Assembly (NCBI RefSeq): GCF_001913705.1
Contig: NZ_MKQD01000034.1
Coordinates: 248,001-312,000 of the forward strand
Reading direction: 5' to 3'
DNA length: 64,000 nt
From: Thalassotalea sp. PP2-459
GTDB taxonomy: Bacteria > Pseudomonadota > Gammaproteobacteria > Enterobacterales > Alteromonadaceae
Below, piece by piece: positions 18,280 through 26,892 of this stretch. Within the stretch, counting starts at the first letter, position 1. Every line of letters starts with the position of its first letter. The notes under the pieces are model-generated. The model had not been told where the DNA came from. It saw only the letters and a program-made list of their open reading frames with translations, and made no database searches. A program made the position numbers and the translations under genes.

Positions 18280-19167
18280 GTGCGAGTTTTTATTCATTAT
18301 TTATTTTACTGGCTAGTGACTTTTTTAGCGTTTGCTACACAGGTAAATGCGAATGACAAACGTATTGCTATTATTGATACGCCTTATGAAGAGAATGCAA
18401 GTCATCAATATTTTGTTGATTTAGTTCACTTTCTTCTCGATGTGTCACGCGAAAAATATGGTGAAGCAACGATCGAATTATATTATGCAGAAAATAATAC
18501 GCATGAAAAGACTTTAAACCTTATTAGTACCGGTTTGTTAGATTTGTCTTGGGCAGGAACGACTAAGAATTTAGAAAGAAAGCTGTTACCTATTCGAATA
18601 CCATTATTGGGTGGCTTGCTAGGGTACCGTGTGTCGATTATCAGAAAAGATGATCATGATAAGTTTTCGAAAGCTTCTGTTGAACAGTTCAAATCGATGA
18701 TTGCTTGCCAAGGACAAGTTTGGGGAGATTCTGATATTTTGGAAGATAATGGCTATAATGTAATGCGTATAAGCCGTTTTGATTTAATGTTTAAAATGTT
18801 AGCTCATGGACGTTGTGACTACTTTCCACGAGCTGTTTATGAAGGGTACAATGAACTGAACGCTATCATTAAAAAGTACCCTAATTTAATGATGTTTGAT
18901 GACAAAATTCTGCATTATCAATTTCCTTTGTACTTCTTTGTTGAACCACAAAACATAATGCTGGCAGAACGATTACGTTACGCATTAAATAAAGCGATTG
19001 ATGACGGAAGTTTTATAGCGTTCATGCAACGTCACCCGCTTACAGAAGCAATATTTCCGATTGAAAAGTGGTCAAATAAAAATATTATTCGCCTGCATAA
19101 TCGTTTTCTCCCTGCTGAAACTCCGATAAAAGAAGCGAAATATTGGCTCCAATTAAGTGAGTATTAA
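18280..19167 (+). CDS. Periplasmic solute-binding-protein-like protein, orphan
   Basis: Exported protein of 295 residues with a signal peptide ending near TQVNAND, then an extracellular solute-binding (family 3-like) fold: an initial beta strand KRIAIIDTPYEE, a DLSWAGTTK segment and a long C-terminal part. No transporter genes adjoin it. In marine gammaproteobacteria such orphans are common and often serve as sensors or remain uncharacterised. GTG 18280 is the most upstream sensible start, because a stop lies at 18265-18267; the nearest SD-like GGAG is rather far, about 16 bases. The ligand is unknown. Confidence 0.7.
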   Translation: MRVFIHYLFYWLVTFLAFATQVNANDKRIAIIDTPYEENASHQYFVDLVHFLLDVSREKYGEATIELYYAENNTHEKTLNLISTGLLDLSWAGTTKNLERKLLPIRIPLLGGLLGYRVSIIRKDDHDKFSKASVEQFKSMIACQGQVWGDSDILEDNGYNVMRISRFDLMFKMLAHGRCDYFPRAVYEGYNELNAIIKKYPNLMMFDDKILHYQFPLYFFVEPQNIMLAERLRYALNKAIDDGSFIAFMQRHPLTEAIFPIEKWSNKNIIRLHNRFLPAETPIKEAKYWLQLSEY

Positions 19168-19171
19168 CGCT

Positions 19172-19639
19172 TTAATCATCGATTGGGTTATTTAATAATA
19201 GCTGTACGATCTCTTGCTGATATTGGTGTTTCTTTTCTTCATTAAAGCCAACATGCCGGCTAACAACGTTACCACTTCGGTTGATTAAAATACTACTTGG
19301 CATACCTTTGAGTTTAAATGCTTTGGCCACTTTACCTCTAGGATCGTAAAATACAGGGAAGCTTGCCGGATACTTTTTTAAGAAATCTGTGGCGTTTTGC
19401 TTAATGGCATCAAGGTTAACACTCAACACAGTAAACCCATCATCCTTGTAGCTTGTGTGAATTTCATTAAGCCAAGGAAATGAATCTTTACAAGGAATAC
19501 ACCAAGACGCCCAAAAATCGATTAGAACGACTTGTCCTTTTAATTGATGAACTTGTTGTTCAAACTCATCTAGGGTGTTGTTAGCTTGGCTTAAATGGAT
19601 ATTACTTAATAGCAGTAGAACAAAGAATATTTTTTTCAT
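19172..19639 (-). CDS. TlpA-type periplasmic thioredoxin-like protein
   Basis: Exported thioredoxin-fold protein of 155 residues. A signal peptide (residues 1-19, ending SQAN) precedes the redox site WCIPCK in LIDFWASWCIPCKDS, and the cis-Pro loop is MPSSILI. TlpA/ResA relatives reduce specific periplasmic disulfides, for example in cytochrome maturation, or act as peroxidase partners. It is convergent with the solute-binding gene, with four bases between stops, so no operon partner indicates a target. Confidence 0.88.
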   Translation of the reverse strand: MKKIFFVLLLLSNIHLSQANNTLDEFEQQVHQLKGQVVLIDFWASWCIPCKDSFPWLNEIHTSYKDDGFTVLSVNLDAIKQNATDFLKKYPASFPVFYDPRGKVAKAFKLKGMPSSILINRSGNVVSRHVGFNEEKKHQYQQEIVQLLLNNPIDD

Positions 19640-19986
19640 TATTGTAGTATCAATCGCGTAGTTGCATTGATGATAACAAGCTTTCTTAAAAAGGTTAACA
19701 ACAGGCTATACTTGTTTCTTCCTCGCCTAACATTGTTTGCATTGCAATTAAAAGTTGATAGCACTATAACTAACAATGTCGATCTTGATTGCTTATCGTT
19801 TATTTTCGGCAAATGACATGAGGAAATGATTACACTTTAAAGCATAAAGTACTTATTTAATCGCCTGTAACAAATTGTGTGTATCGGGTTGTTAAACGTA
19901 AAAAGTGAACAGCTGGTCGTAAGGGGACTCTGTTTTCAAATATTATTCTTTATGCTCATATTACAACCAAAAGAGAGTTGGCTATT
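19640..19986. other. Divergent intergenic region (TlpA-like / IorA-like)
   Basis: About 347 bases between divergent genes. Promoters for both are expected, but I recognise no strong promoter, operator, riboswitch or small gene. The molybdenum-enzyme operon has a good ribosome site (AAGAGAG) at its 3' edge. Confidence 0.5.
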
Positions 19987-20457
19987 ATGGAAAAAATGAT
20001 AATTATAAATGGTGAAAAGTATCAGATTGATGTTGATAGCAATATGCCATTGCTATGGTTTCTACGAGATAGGTTAGAAATAACAGGTACTAAATTTGGC
20101 TGTGGAGCTGGCTTATGTGGCGCTTGTACTGTCCATGTAGATGGCGTTGCAACACGAGCATGTATTACACCTGTAGGTGTGTTAGCTGATAAAAAAATCA
20201 CGACAATTGAGGGATTGTCAGAAACCGGCGAGCATCCATTACAAAAAGCCTGGGTGGAAAATAATGTGCCACAATGTGGCTATTGTCAGGCAGGGCAAAT
20301 TATGAATGCCGCTAGCTTTTTACAACAAAACCCAACACCTTCTGCTGAAGAAATTGACACCGCGATGCAAGGCAACATATGCCGATGCGGTACTTATCAG
20401 CGAATCAAGAAAGCAGTTGCTGATGCGGCTGATGAGCTGGCTAAGGAGGTGTCATAA
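19987..20457 (+). CDS. 2Fe-2S subunit of a molybdenum hydroxylase (isoquinoline 1-oxidoreductase alpha-type)
   Basis: Small iron-sulfur subunit of the xanthine dehydrogenase family, 156 residues. The plant-type cluster is formed by Cys in [15 protein letters not shown] (residues about 35-50); the second cluster is formed by [10 protein letters not shown] and the ICRCGTY pair near the C-terminus. It passes electrons from the molybdenum subunit encoded next. ATG 19987 has AAGAGAG 9 bases upstream; the TTG at 19978 abuts that site and is unlikely. The stop shares one base with the next start. The substrate is not determined; IorA-like proteins serve many aldehyde and N-heterocycle oxidoreductases. 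Confidence 0.9.
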   Translation: MEKMIIINGEKYQIDVDSNMPLLWFLRDRLEITGTKFGCGAGLCGACTVHVDGVATRACITPVGVLADKKITTIEGLSETGEHPLQKAWVENNVPQCGYCQAGQIMNAASFLQQNPTPSAEEIDTAMQGNICRCGTYQRIKKAVADAADELAKEVS

Positions 20458-22637
20458 TGTCGATTACCAACGAAAGTCGAAGACAATTTCTGAAAGCATC
20501 AACCTTGGCAACAGGTGGTTTAGCGATCAGTATCAACTTACCTGCACATGCGGTAGCCTTTAGTGAAGACGCACAAGAATCAACGTTTTCACCCAATGCC
20601 TTTATTCATATACAAGATAATGGCGACGTGTTGATTTATTGTGGTCGATGTGAAATGGGGCAGGGTATCAATACCGCCTTACCCGCGGCTGTTGCTGATG
20701 AGATGGACGCTGATTGGCAAAGAGTTACTGTGAAGCAGGCCGATGGTAATGAAGAAAAATACGGGCCACAAGCAACCGGAGGTTCGGCTAGTATACGTGT
20801 AATGTTAACACCCATGCGTGAAGCCGGCGCCAGTGCAAAAATAATGCTTATTGCTGCTGCAGCTAAAGTGTGGAATGTTGACCCAAGTAGCTGTTATGCG
20901 GAAAACCATGTTGTTCATCATCAAGCAAGCGGTAAACAGCTTTCTTATGGACAATTAGCAAGCTTAGCGGCAAAACAAACGGTGCCAGAGGTGGTGACGC
21001 TCAAAGCCAAAAAAGACTTTAACTACATTGGTAAATTTATTCCCAACCAAAATATTGAACAAATTATTAAAGGGCAACTTACTTACGGTGTTGATACAAA
21101 ATTACCTGGACTGAAGTATGCGGCTATCGTTCATTGTCCTGTATTAGGCGGTAAACTGAAGACATTAGATGACAAAGATGCGCGTGCCATTAAAGGTGTT
21201 ATTGATGTTGTAGTTATTGATCGACTCGCTATTCCTTATGGTTCTATAGGTGGTGTCGCTGTTGTTGCAGATAATAGCTGGACAGCTCAACAAGCAGTTA
21301 AGAAGTTAAAAATAGAGTGGGATCTTGGTGAAAATGCGCATTATGACACTGTGAAATATAAAGCGCAGTTGGTTAAAAACGTAGAAACGCAAGCACAATT
21401 AGTGACTGAACGCGGTAATGTGACTGAAGGATTATCAGGTGCGGCTCAAACACTAAAAGCGACATACACAGGTGGCCATTTAGTACATGCTCCAATGGAA
21501 CCAAATGCCAGCGTGGTTTGGGTGAAAGATGATAGTTGCGAAGTATGGGCTGCAACGCAAAGCCCTGCGGATATTCAGAAAGTGTTAGCGCAGTTTTTAG
21601 GTCGCGAAGCAAAAGATATAGCAGTACATGTGACTATGTCTGGCGGTGCTTTTGGTCGTAAATTTAAATGTGATTACGTGCATGAAGCAGCGGCAATCTC
21701 ACAAAAAATTAACGCGCCGGTACAATTAACGTGGACACGCGAAGAAGACACGAAAACTGGGTATTATCACTCAATTAATGCGCAGCATATCGAGGCAGGG
21801 ATAGATGAACAAGGTAATATTAAAGGTTGGTTACATAGAGTCGCATTTCCTTCTATAGGTACCTTATTTAATCCTGCTCAAACGCGACCTAGTAATAGCG
21901 ATTTTAATGCGGTTGACAATTACCCCTATGGCATTGAAAACTTTCGCAGTGAGAGTGGTGAAGCAAAAGCCCATACCCGTATAGGTTGGTATCGTGCTGT
22001 TTATGCGATTTTCTACGGTTTCTCGTTTAGCAGCTTTACTGATGAATTAGCTTACTTAGCTGGTAAAGATCCGCTTACCTATTTAAACCAATTATATGAT
22101 AATAACACTAACCCAGATCAGCAAGAACAAGCGGCTCGCTCAAAACATGTTGTTAATCTCGCTGCTGAAAAATCCGGTTGGTTTGAGCGAGATAAACTAC
22201 CTAAAAATCAAGCGATTGGCCTTGCAATTCATTATAGTTTCCAAAGTTATGTTGCTATGGCTGTTCGTGTGGAAGTCAATGGTGAAGATATAAAAGTCTT
22301 ACAGGTTGATTCAGCAATTGATTGTGGTCAAGTGCTAAACGTAAATGGGGCAACGGCGCAAATGGAGGGGGCCGTAGTCATGGGGATGGGGTTAGCACTT
22401 CGTACAGAGGTAACGTTTAGAGAGGGTGCTGTGGTTAATACTAATTTTCATAATTACCCTGTAATGCGAATCAATGAAATGCCGCAAGTTAATGTACATA
22501 TTGTTGATTCTGAGCATCCCTCTACAGGGCTAGGGGAACCAGGTGTTGCTCCTTTTGCACCGGCATTAAGCAATGCTGTATTCGCAGCTTCTGGGAAGCG
22601 TTATCGGGACATCCCTTTCAAGCCAATGTCAGTGTAA
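20457..22637 (+). CDS. Molybdopterin-binding subunit, isoquinoline 1-oxidoreductase beta-type, Tat-exported
   Basis: Catalytic subunit of 726 residues. The N-terminus SRRQFLKASTLATGG is a twin-arginine export signal, so the two-subunit enzyme works in the periplasm; the small subunit presumably travels with it. Molybdenum-cofactor motifs seen include GRCEMGQGI near residue 63, TMSGGAFGRKF and the C-terminal GLGEPGVAPF with the likely catalytic Glu. IorB-like enzymes are often annotated as aldehyde or isoquinoline dehydrogenases. No c-type cytochrome acceptor and no XdhC-like maturation factor are adjacent, which is unusual. The substrate is unknown. Confidence 0.88.
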   Translation: MSITNESRRQFLKASTLATGGLAISINLPAHAVAFSEDAQESTFSPNAFIHIQDNGDVLIYCGRCEMGQGINTALPAAVADEMDADWQRVTVKQADGNEEKYGPQATGGSASIRVMLTPMREAGASAKIMLIAAAAKVWNVDPSSCYAENHVVHHQASGKQLSYGQLASLAAKQTVPEVVTLKAKKDFNYIGKFIPNQNIEQIIKGQLTYGVDTKLPGLKYAAIVHCPVLGGKLKTLDDKDARAIKGVIDVVVIDRLAIPYGSIGGVAVVADNSWTAQQAVKKLKIEWDLGENAHYDTVKYKAQLVKNVETQAQLVTERGNVTEGLSGAAQTLKATYTGGHLVHAPMEPNASVVWVKDDSCEVWAATQSPADIQKVLAQFLGREAKDIAVHVTMSGGAFGRKFKCDYVHEAAAISQKINAPVQLTWTREEDTKTGYYHSINAQHIEAGIDEQGNIKGWLHRVAFPSIGTLFNPAQTRPSNSDFNAVDNYPYGIENFRSESGEAKAHTRIGWYRAVYAIFYGFSFSSFTDELAYLAGKDPLTYLNQLYDNNTNPDQQEQAARSKHVVNLAAEKSGWFERDKLPKNQAIGLAIHYSFQSYVAMAVRVEVNGEDIKVLQVDSAIDCGQVLNVNGATAQMEGAVVMGMGLALRTEVTFREGAVVNTNFHNYPVMRINEMPQVNVHIVDSEHPSTGLGEPGVAPFAPALSNAVFAASGKRYRDIPFKPMSV

Positions 22638-22656
22638 TGTTAAAGAGGTAATAGGC

Positions 22657-22686
22657 AAAAACCAGTCAACAACGTGACTGGTTTTT
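22657..22686. terminator. Bidirectional terminator between iorB-like and dps
   Basis: Perfect 12-base stem AAAAACCAGTCA / TGACTGGTTTTT with a 6-base loop, between convergent genes. A and T ends on each side suit both strands. Confidence 0.88.
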
Positions 22687-22711
22687 AGTTTTATTGACAG
22701 AGATATTTGCG

Positions 22712-23182
22712 CTACTTTTGTGTCATTGCGCGTAACATCCAGGCGGTTTTTTCGTGAACTCTCATGCGATCTGAAATAAGCGCCATTGATGATTCATCAT
22801 CAGCTTGCTGTGCTTCTTTTAGTGCAGAACGACATGTTTTAACGAGTGTTTCATGGTTTTCCAACAGCGTTGCTAACATGCCTTGTGCATCTGGCGTTTC
22901 TTTCGGCTCTTTGACTGAGCTTAATGAAGCAAAGGCTTGATATGTACCAGGAGCAGGAAAACCTAAGGTGCGTATACGCTCTGCAATTTCGTCAACGGCT
23001 TCTGCCAATTCGACGTAATGTTCCTCAAACATTAAATGTAACTCACGAAACAAGGGCCCTGTTACATTCCAATGGAAATTATGACTTTGTAAATACAAGG
23101 TATACGTATCAGCTAACAGTGAGTTTAATTGATTGGCAACTTGTTGACGAGCTTGATGTGCAATACCAATATCAATTGACAT
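22712..23182 (-). CDS. dps: Dps-family ferritin-like DNA-protection protein
   Basis: Mini-ferritin of 156 residues that stores iron and protects DNA in starvation or oxidative stress. The ferroxidase motif is [20 protein letters not shown] followed by [12 protein letters not shown], placing His, Asp and Glu ligands as in other Dps proteins. The N-terminus lacks a long basic tail, so DNA binding may be weak. ATG follows GGAGTAATCTTT on the minus strand. It is monocistronic, with a terminator at 22657-22686. Confidence 0.95.
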   Translation of the reverse strand: MSIDIGIAHQARQQVANQLNSLLADTYTLYLQSHNFHWNVTGPLFRELHLMFEEHYVELAEAVDEIAERIRTLGFPAPGTYQAFASLSSVKEPKETPDAQGMLATLLENHETLVKTCRSALKEAQQADDESSMALISDRMRVHEKTAWMLRAMTQK

Positions 23183-23381
23183 AAAGATTACTCCTTGTGA
23201 AATTATTTAATTCACACTGATAAAAGCAGAAGCTATGCCAAGAATTGAAAATATATTAAAAACAATGCGTTACTGTTCTTTGATGAAGTGTTTTACTAGT
23301 GATCTGCTAAGAGAAGGGTAAATATTTTCACGGGTATGGTAAAAATTACCGAATCAGCGATATAAACGAAGAGCAGGTGTT

Positions 23382-23419
23382 AATCCGTATAAATACGAGC
23401 TCATGTATTTATACGGATT
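23382..23419. repeat. 15-base perfect inverted repeat immediately after nhaA
   Basis: The arms AATCCGTATAAATAC and GTATTTATACGGATT are separated by GAGCTCAT and lie 4 bases beyond the nhaA stop. It could be an mRNA 3' hairpin or weak terminator for nhaA, or a binding site. No clear U tract follows on either strand. Confidence 0.85.
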
Positions 23420-23423
23420 GCGA

Positions 23424-24791
23424 TTACTTCAATTCAGTTTTACTTTTGCTTAGGAATAAGCAGAAACCAAGTACCGCGGATAAAAGTGAACCGGCTAATA
23501 TCCCAAGTTTTGCATGCGCTAATGAATCAGCGGCCCCAGAAAATGCTAAGTTAGCGATAAATAATGACATGGTAAAACCTATGCCGGCAAAACAACCTAG
23601 TGCTATAACATCACGCCAAATCATATCTTTTGGTTTTTGAGCGAAACCAAGCTTTATCGCGAAGTATGCAAAGAAAAATATGCCTAATGGTTTACCGACC
23701 AGTAAGCCGAGCATGGTCGCCCAAAAAACGGTTGCAGAACCCATTGATGCGCTGTTATCTGGCATTATCACACCAGCATTCAATAAAGCAAAAAGTGGCA
23801 ATACCAATAAGCTTATCGGTTTGCTTAATTTACTTTGCCAGCGCTGCACAGGGGTTGTAGCAGTGATTGCAATGTCTTCGGCCGCTTCGGCTAAATCATG
23901 TTGTTGCTGTTGTTCTAGTATGGTTGTGTCGTTACTATCCATGCGCTTGAAGCGACTTACTAAACGTTCCATATTCCGTGCAAACCAGTGAGTATCAGCG
24001 TAAGGCTTTGCTGGTACAGTTAAGGCAGCTAAAATACCGGCTGTTGTTGCGTGTACGCCAGAGTGAGAGACAAACCACCATAACACTAACCCGGCAAACA
24101 GGTAAAACCATGCCCATCGTATTCCTAAAAAGTTGGCTAATACCATCAACGATAATGTGATCGCACCATAACCTAACTGCAATAAAGAAACGCTATCGGT
24201 GTAAAAAAAGCTGATAATTAACACAGCACCCATGTCGTCAACGATTGCCAGTGCAGTGATAAGCACTAATACCGAGGTAGGGACTCTGCGACCGAGTAGC
24301 ACTAATAAACCGATGGCAAAAGCAGTATCGGTTGCCATCGGGATCCCCCATCCTTGCCAACTATCGCCTGCCATTAACGTCATAATGGCTAAATAGGTAA
24401 GTGCTGGAATAACCATCCCACCTACAGCCATAAAAATTGCCAACATTGAACTTTTCGTGTCTTGTAACTCACCTGCAAGCACTTGATATTTAATTTCTAA
24501 GCCTAGTAAAAAGAAAAATAGTACGATTAAGCCTTCATTTACCCACTCTACTGCTGAGTGAATGATATAGCCCTCTCCCCAAATAAAGCCAACGTGATAC
24601 TCTGTTAACCACGTATACGTTTCTTGCCACTGAGAGTTCGCCATAAATAAAGCAATAAACGTGGCGATCAATAACAACATGCCAGCTGATGATTGGCTTT
24701 GTAGGAAGCTTTGCAGTGGAGAAATAATGCGATCGAAATTACGCTCTAATGGCATACGTTCGCGTTCTTGTTCTTCAATATCTATTTTCAT
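23424..24791 (-). CDS. nhaA: Na+/H+ antiporter NhaA
   Basis: Inner-membrane sodium/proton antiporter of 455 residues, somewhat longer than E. coli NhaA because of an N-terminal extension and a hydrophilic loop (about residues 275-320, rich in Gln and Glu). The ion-binding double Asp is in ALAIVDDMGAV, and PMATDTAFAIG carries the other conserved acidic residue. It extrudes sodium and controls internal pH, fitting a marine cell. It is followed by a strong hairpin at 23382-23419. Confidence 0.95.
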   Translation of the reverse strand: MKIDIEEQERERMPLERNFDRIISPLQSFLQSQSSAGMLLLIATFIALFMANSQWQETYTWLTEYHVGFIWGEGYIIHSAVEWVNEGLIVLFFFLLGLEIKYQVLAGELQDTKSSMLAIFMAVGGMVIPALTYLAIMTLMAGDSWQGWGIPMATDTAFAIGLLVLLGRRVPTSVLVLITALAIVDDMGAVLIISFFYTDSVSLLQLGYGAITLSLMVLANFLGIRWAWFYLFAGLVLWWFVSHSGVHATTAGILAALTVPAKPYADTHWFARNMERLVSRFKRMDSNDTTILEQQQQHDLAEAAEDIAITATTPVQRWQSKLSKPISLLVLPLFALLNAGVIMPDNSASMGSATVFWATMLGLLVGKPLGIFFFAYFAIKLGFAQKPKDMIWRDVIALGCFAGIGFTMSLFIANLAFSGAADSLAHAKLGILAGSLLSAVLGFCLFLSKSKTELK

Positions 24792-24890
24792 TTAAAAAAA
24801 CCTAAAAAAATAAAACAGGTAATGCTCTGTAAAAGCAGCGAAAAATATAATGTATAAGCTACTTAATCTAATGGTATTCTGTTTGGTAGC

Positions 24891-25373
24891 TCAAGATTTG
24901 ATCGTCCGTTCACTCTGGCTTAATAATGTATCGTGCATTGCTTTTGTACGTTGATAAGAAAGAGATAGTTGCTCGCCGATTAAATCGAAATTCTTCTTAA
25001 TGAGTGTATCTTTAGTATAACGTTGAATATTGTTTAGCAAATCGATTGTTTGTTGCGTATGTTTTAATAGTTGTTTAAGCGCAAGTAATTGTTCTACTGT
25101 GCTAGTTTCTACAGATACATTTGTTGAGGGCGACTTTGTTAGCCCAAATTCTTGTTGAATGAGCGGGGTTTGTTTGATCATTAAGTGATTTAAGCTTGAA
25201 ACTGCCTCTAATCTAGTATCAATTGGCTTGGTTAAATCAATTGTCATTTGCTTATTGGCTAATTGGCATTGAATAGAGAGAAAGTTTTCAGTTTCTTCAT
25301 AGCAAGCTTGTAACGCTTGTTGAATAAGCGCTAAATCACCAAACCTATGTGCTGTCTCTACGTTATTGGTCAC
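24891..25373 (-). CDS. Hypothetical helical protein
   Basis: A 160-residue protein I do not recognise. It has no signal peptide or membrane segment; the sequence is rich in Leu, Gln and Thr and looks almost entirely helical, with coiled-coil-like stretches (LLALKQLLKHTQQTIDLL). The GTG start at 25373 is supported by AAGGTGAAG on the minus strand just upstream. It lies between nhaA and a sigma-54 activator gene, divergent from the latter. No function is inferred. Confidence 0.6.
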   Translation of the reverse strand: MTNNVETAHRFGDLALIQQALQACYEETENFLSIQCQLANKQMTIDLTKPIDTRLEAVSSLNHLMIKQTPLIQQEFGLTKSPSTNVSVETSTVEQLLALKQLLKHTQQTIDLLNNIQRYTKDTLIKKNFDLIGEQLSLSYQRTKAMHDTLLSQSERTIKS

Positions 25374-25551
25374 GTTACTTCACCTTTTCAATGTAGTTAA
25401 CATGACAACAACCAATATATGTGCCAATCTAGTTAGTCTTGATATAAAGCCTTATACCACCATACTTAAGGAATACGTTTATTTATAATCCGGTAGTTTT
25501 TACAGGGTTAATTTGTAACTTTGACAACTTAAACATACATGGAATATACGC

Positions 25552-26880
25552 ATGTCTTATCCTTCGGCGTTAGTTTGTGTTAATCAAGCGCAATTTATGC
25601 AGCTTATTTCTTCTTTATCGTTAACGAAAAATTTTACTGTTATTGAACCAGAACATTACGACTGGCTCAGTGGGTTAAGTGATTCGCCTGATGTTGCTAT
25701 TATTGAAGTAAATACCTTTGAGCAATCACATTACGATACGCTACAAGCACTTAATTTTTGTCCTGAAACAGATATTATTTTTTTAAGTGAAGGAATACCA
25801 AATCCATTGTTAGATAAAGCTGTGGTTAGGTGTGCTGCGTATCATTATAGAACCCCGATTAAAAGACACAATCTTGCAGAAGTTATAGAAGAGCTGACTG
25901 CTGAATATCAACAACGTCCACGTAAAACAAAAAGTATCGAATCAAGTGAGTTAGATCAGTTTGGTTTATTATTTGGTTCTTCCCGTGCGATGAAAAAGCT
26001 GTATAGAAGTTTACGTAAGGTCGCTATGTATGACACCAGTATTTTGATTGTTGGTGAAAGTGGTGTTGGTAAAGAGCTTGTCGCTAATACTATTCATAAT
26101 GCCAGTGAACGTGCTGAATCCCCCTTTGTAACCGTAAATTGTGGTGCGTTATCTAAAGATTTAGCTACCAGTGATTTATTCGGTCATGTAAAAGGTGCAT
26201 TTACGGGCGCAGTTGGCGATCGCACCGGTTTTTTTACGGAAGCAAAAGGTGGCACGTTATTTCTTGACGAAGTGACTGAAATGCCAGAAGAGTTACAAGT
26301 TCAGTTGTTACGCGTATTAGAAACAGGAGATTATAGCCCTGTTGGTAGTAACAAAGTGTTAAACTCTAATGTACGAATTATTGCCGCGACTAACCGAGAT
26401 TTAGCGCAATCAGTTAATCTGGGAGTGTTCAGAGAAGATCTCTATTTTCGTTTAGCGCAATTTTTATTACATGTACCACCTTTAAGAAGTAGAGGCGGTG
26501 ATGTTGAGGGGTTAGCAAAGCACTTTTTGGCCTATAAAAATGCCAGTGCAGGATTTGGTAAAAAAATTTCTGATACCGCAATAGCAAAAATAAGCGATTA
26601 TCATTGGCCAGGCAATGTTCGAGAATTAAAGCACGCTGTTGAACGTGCTTATATCATGTCAATCGATGTGATTGATGGTGAACACATTATCCTTGAAGAC
26701 CCACTAAATGATGAAGTGAATGATCAATCTGTACCCACAGGTATTCCACTTGCTGAAGTGGAAAAACAAGCTATTTTAAATACATTAGAAGAGCAACATG
26801 GTAATAAAAGTGATACCGCGAAGCTATTAGATATTAGTGTTAAAACCTTGTACAACAAGCTTGAAAAATATGATGAATAG
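25552..26880 (+). CDS. Sigma-54-dependent transcriptional activator with a degenerate receiver domain
   Basis: Bacterial enhancer-binding protein of 442 residues. Residues 1-125 look like a receiver fold but lack the acidic pocket and phosphoacceptor: the third strand reads DVAIIEVN, with Glu where Asp is expected, and the usual Lys-Pro is RTP. The AAA+ domain (about 138-370) has Walker A GESGVGKE, the sigma-54 contact loop GAFTGA, Walker B GGTLFLDE and arginine-rich sensor segments. A Fis-type helix-turn-helix closes it (GNKSDTAKLLDISVKTLYNK). It likely works without phosphorylation, as in FleQ or VpsR. Targets are not apparent. Confidence 0.9.
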   Translation: MSYPSALVCVNQAQFMQLISSLSLTKNFTVIEPEHYDWLSGLSDSPDVAIIEVNTFEQSHYDTLQALNFCPETDIIFLSEGIPNPLLDKAVVRCAAYHYRTPIKRHNLAEVIEELTAEYQQRPRKTKSIESSELDQFGLLFGSSRAMKKLYRSLRKVAMYDTSILIVGESGVGKELVANTIHNASERAESPFVTVNCGALSKDLATSDLFGHVKGAFTGAVGDRTGFFTEAKGGTLFLDEVTEMPEELQVQLLRVLETGDYSPVGSNKVLNSNVRIIAATNRDLAQSVNLGVFREDLYFRLAQFLLHVPPLRSRGGDVEGLAKHFLAYKNASAGFGKKISDTAIAKISDYHWPGNVRELKHAVERAYIMSIDVIDGEHIILEDPLNDEVNDQSVPTGIPLAEVEKQAILNTLEEQHGNKSDTAKLLDISVKTLYNKLEKYDE

Positions 26881-26892
26881 CAAGCACTCATA

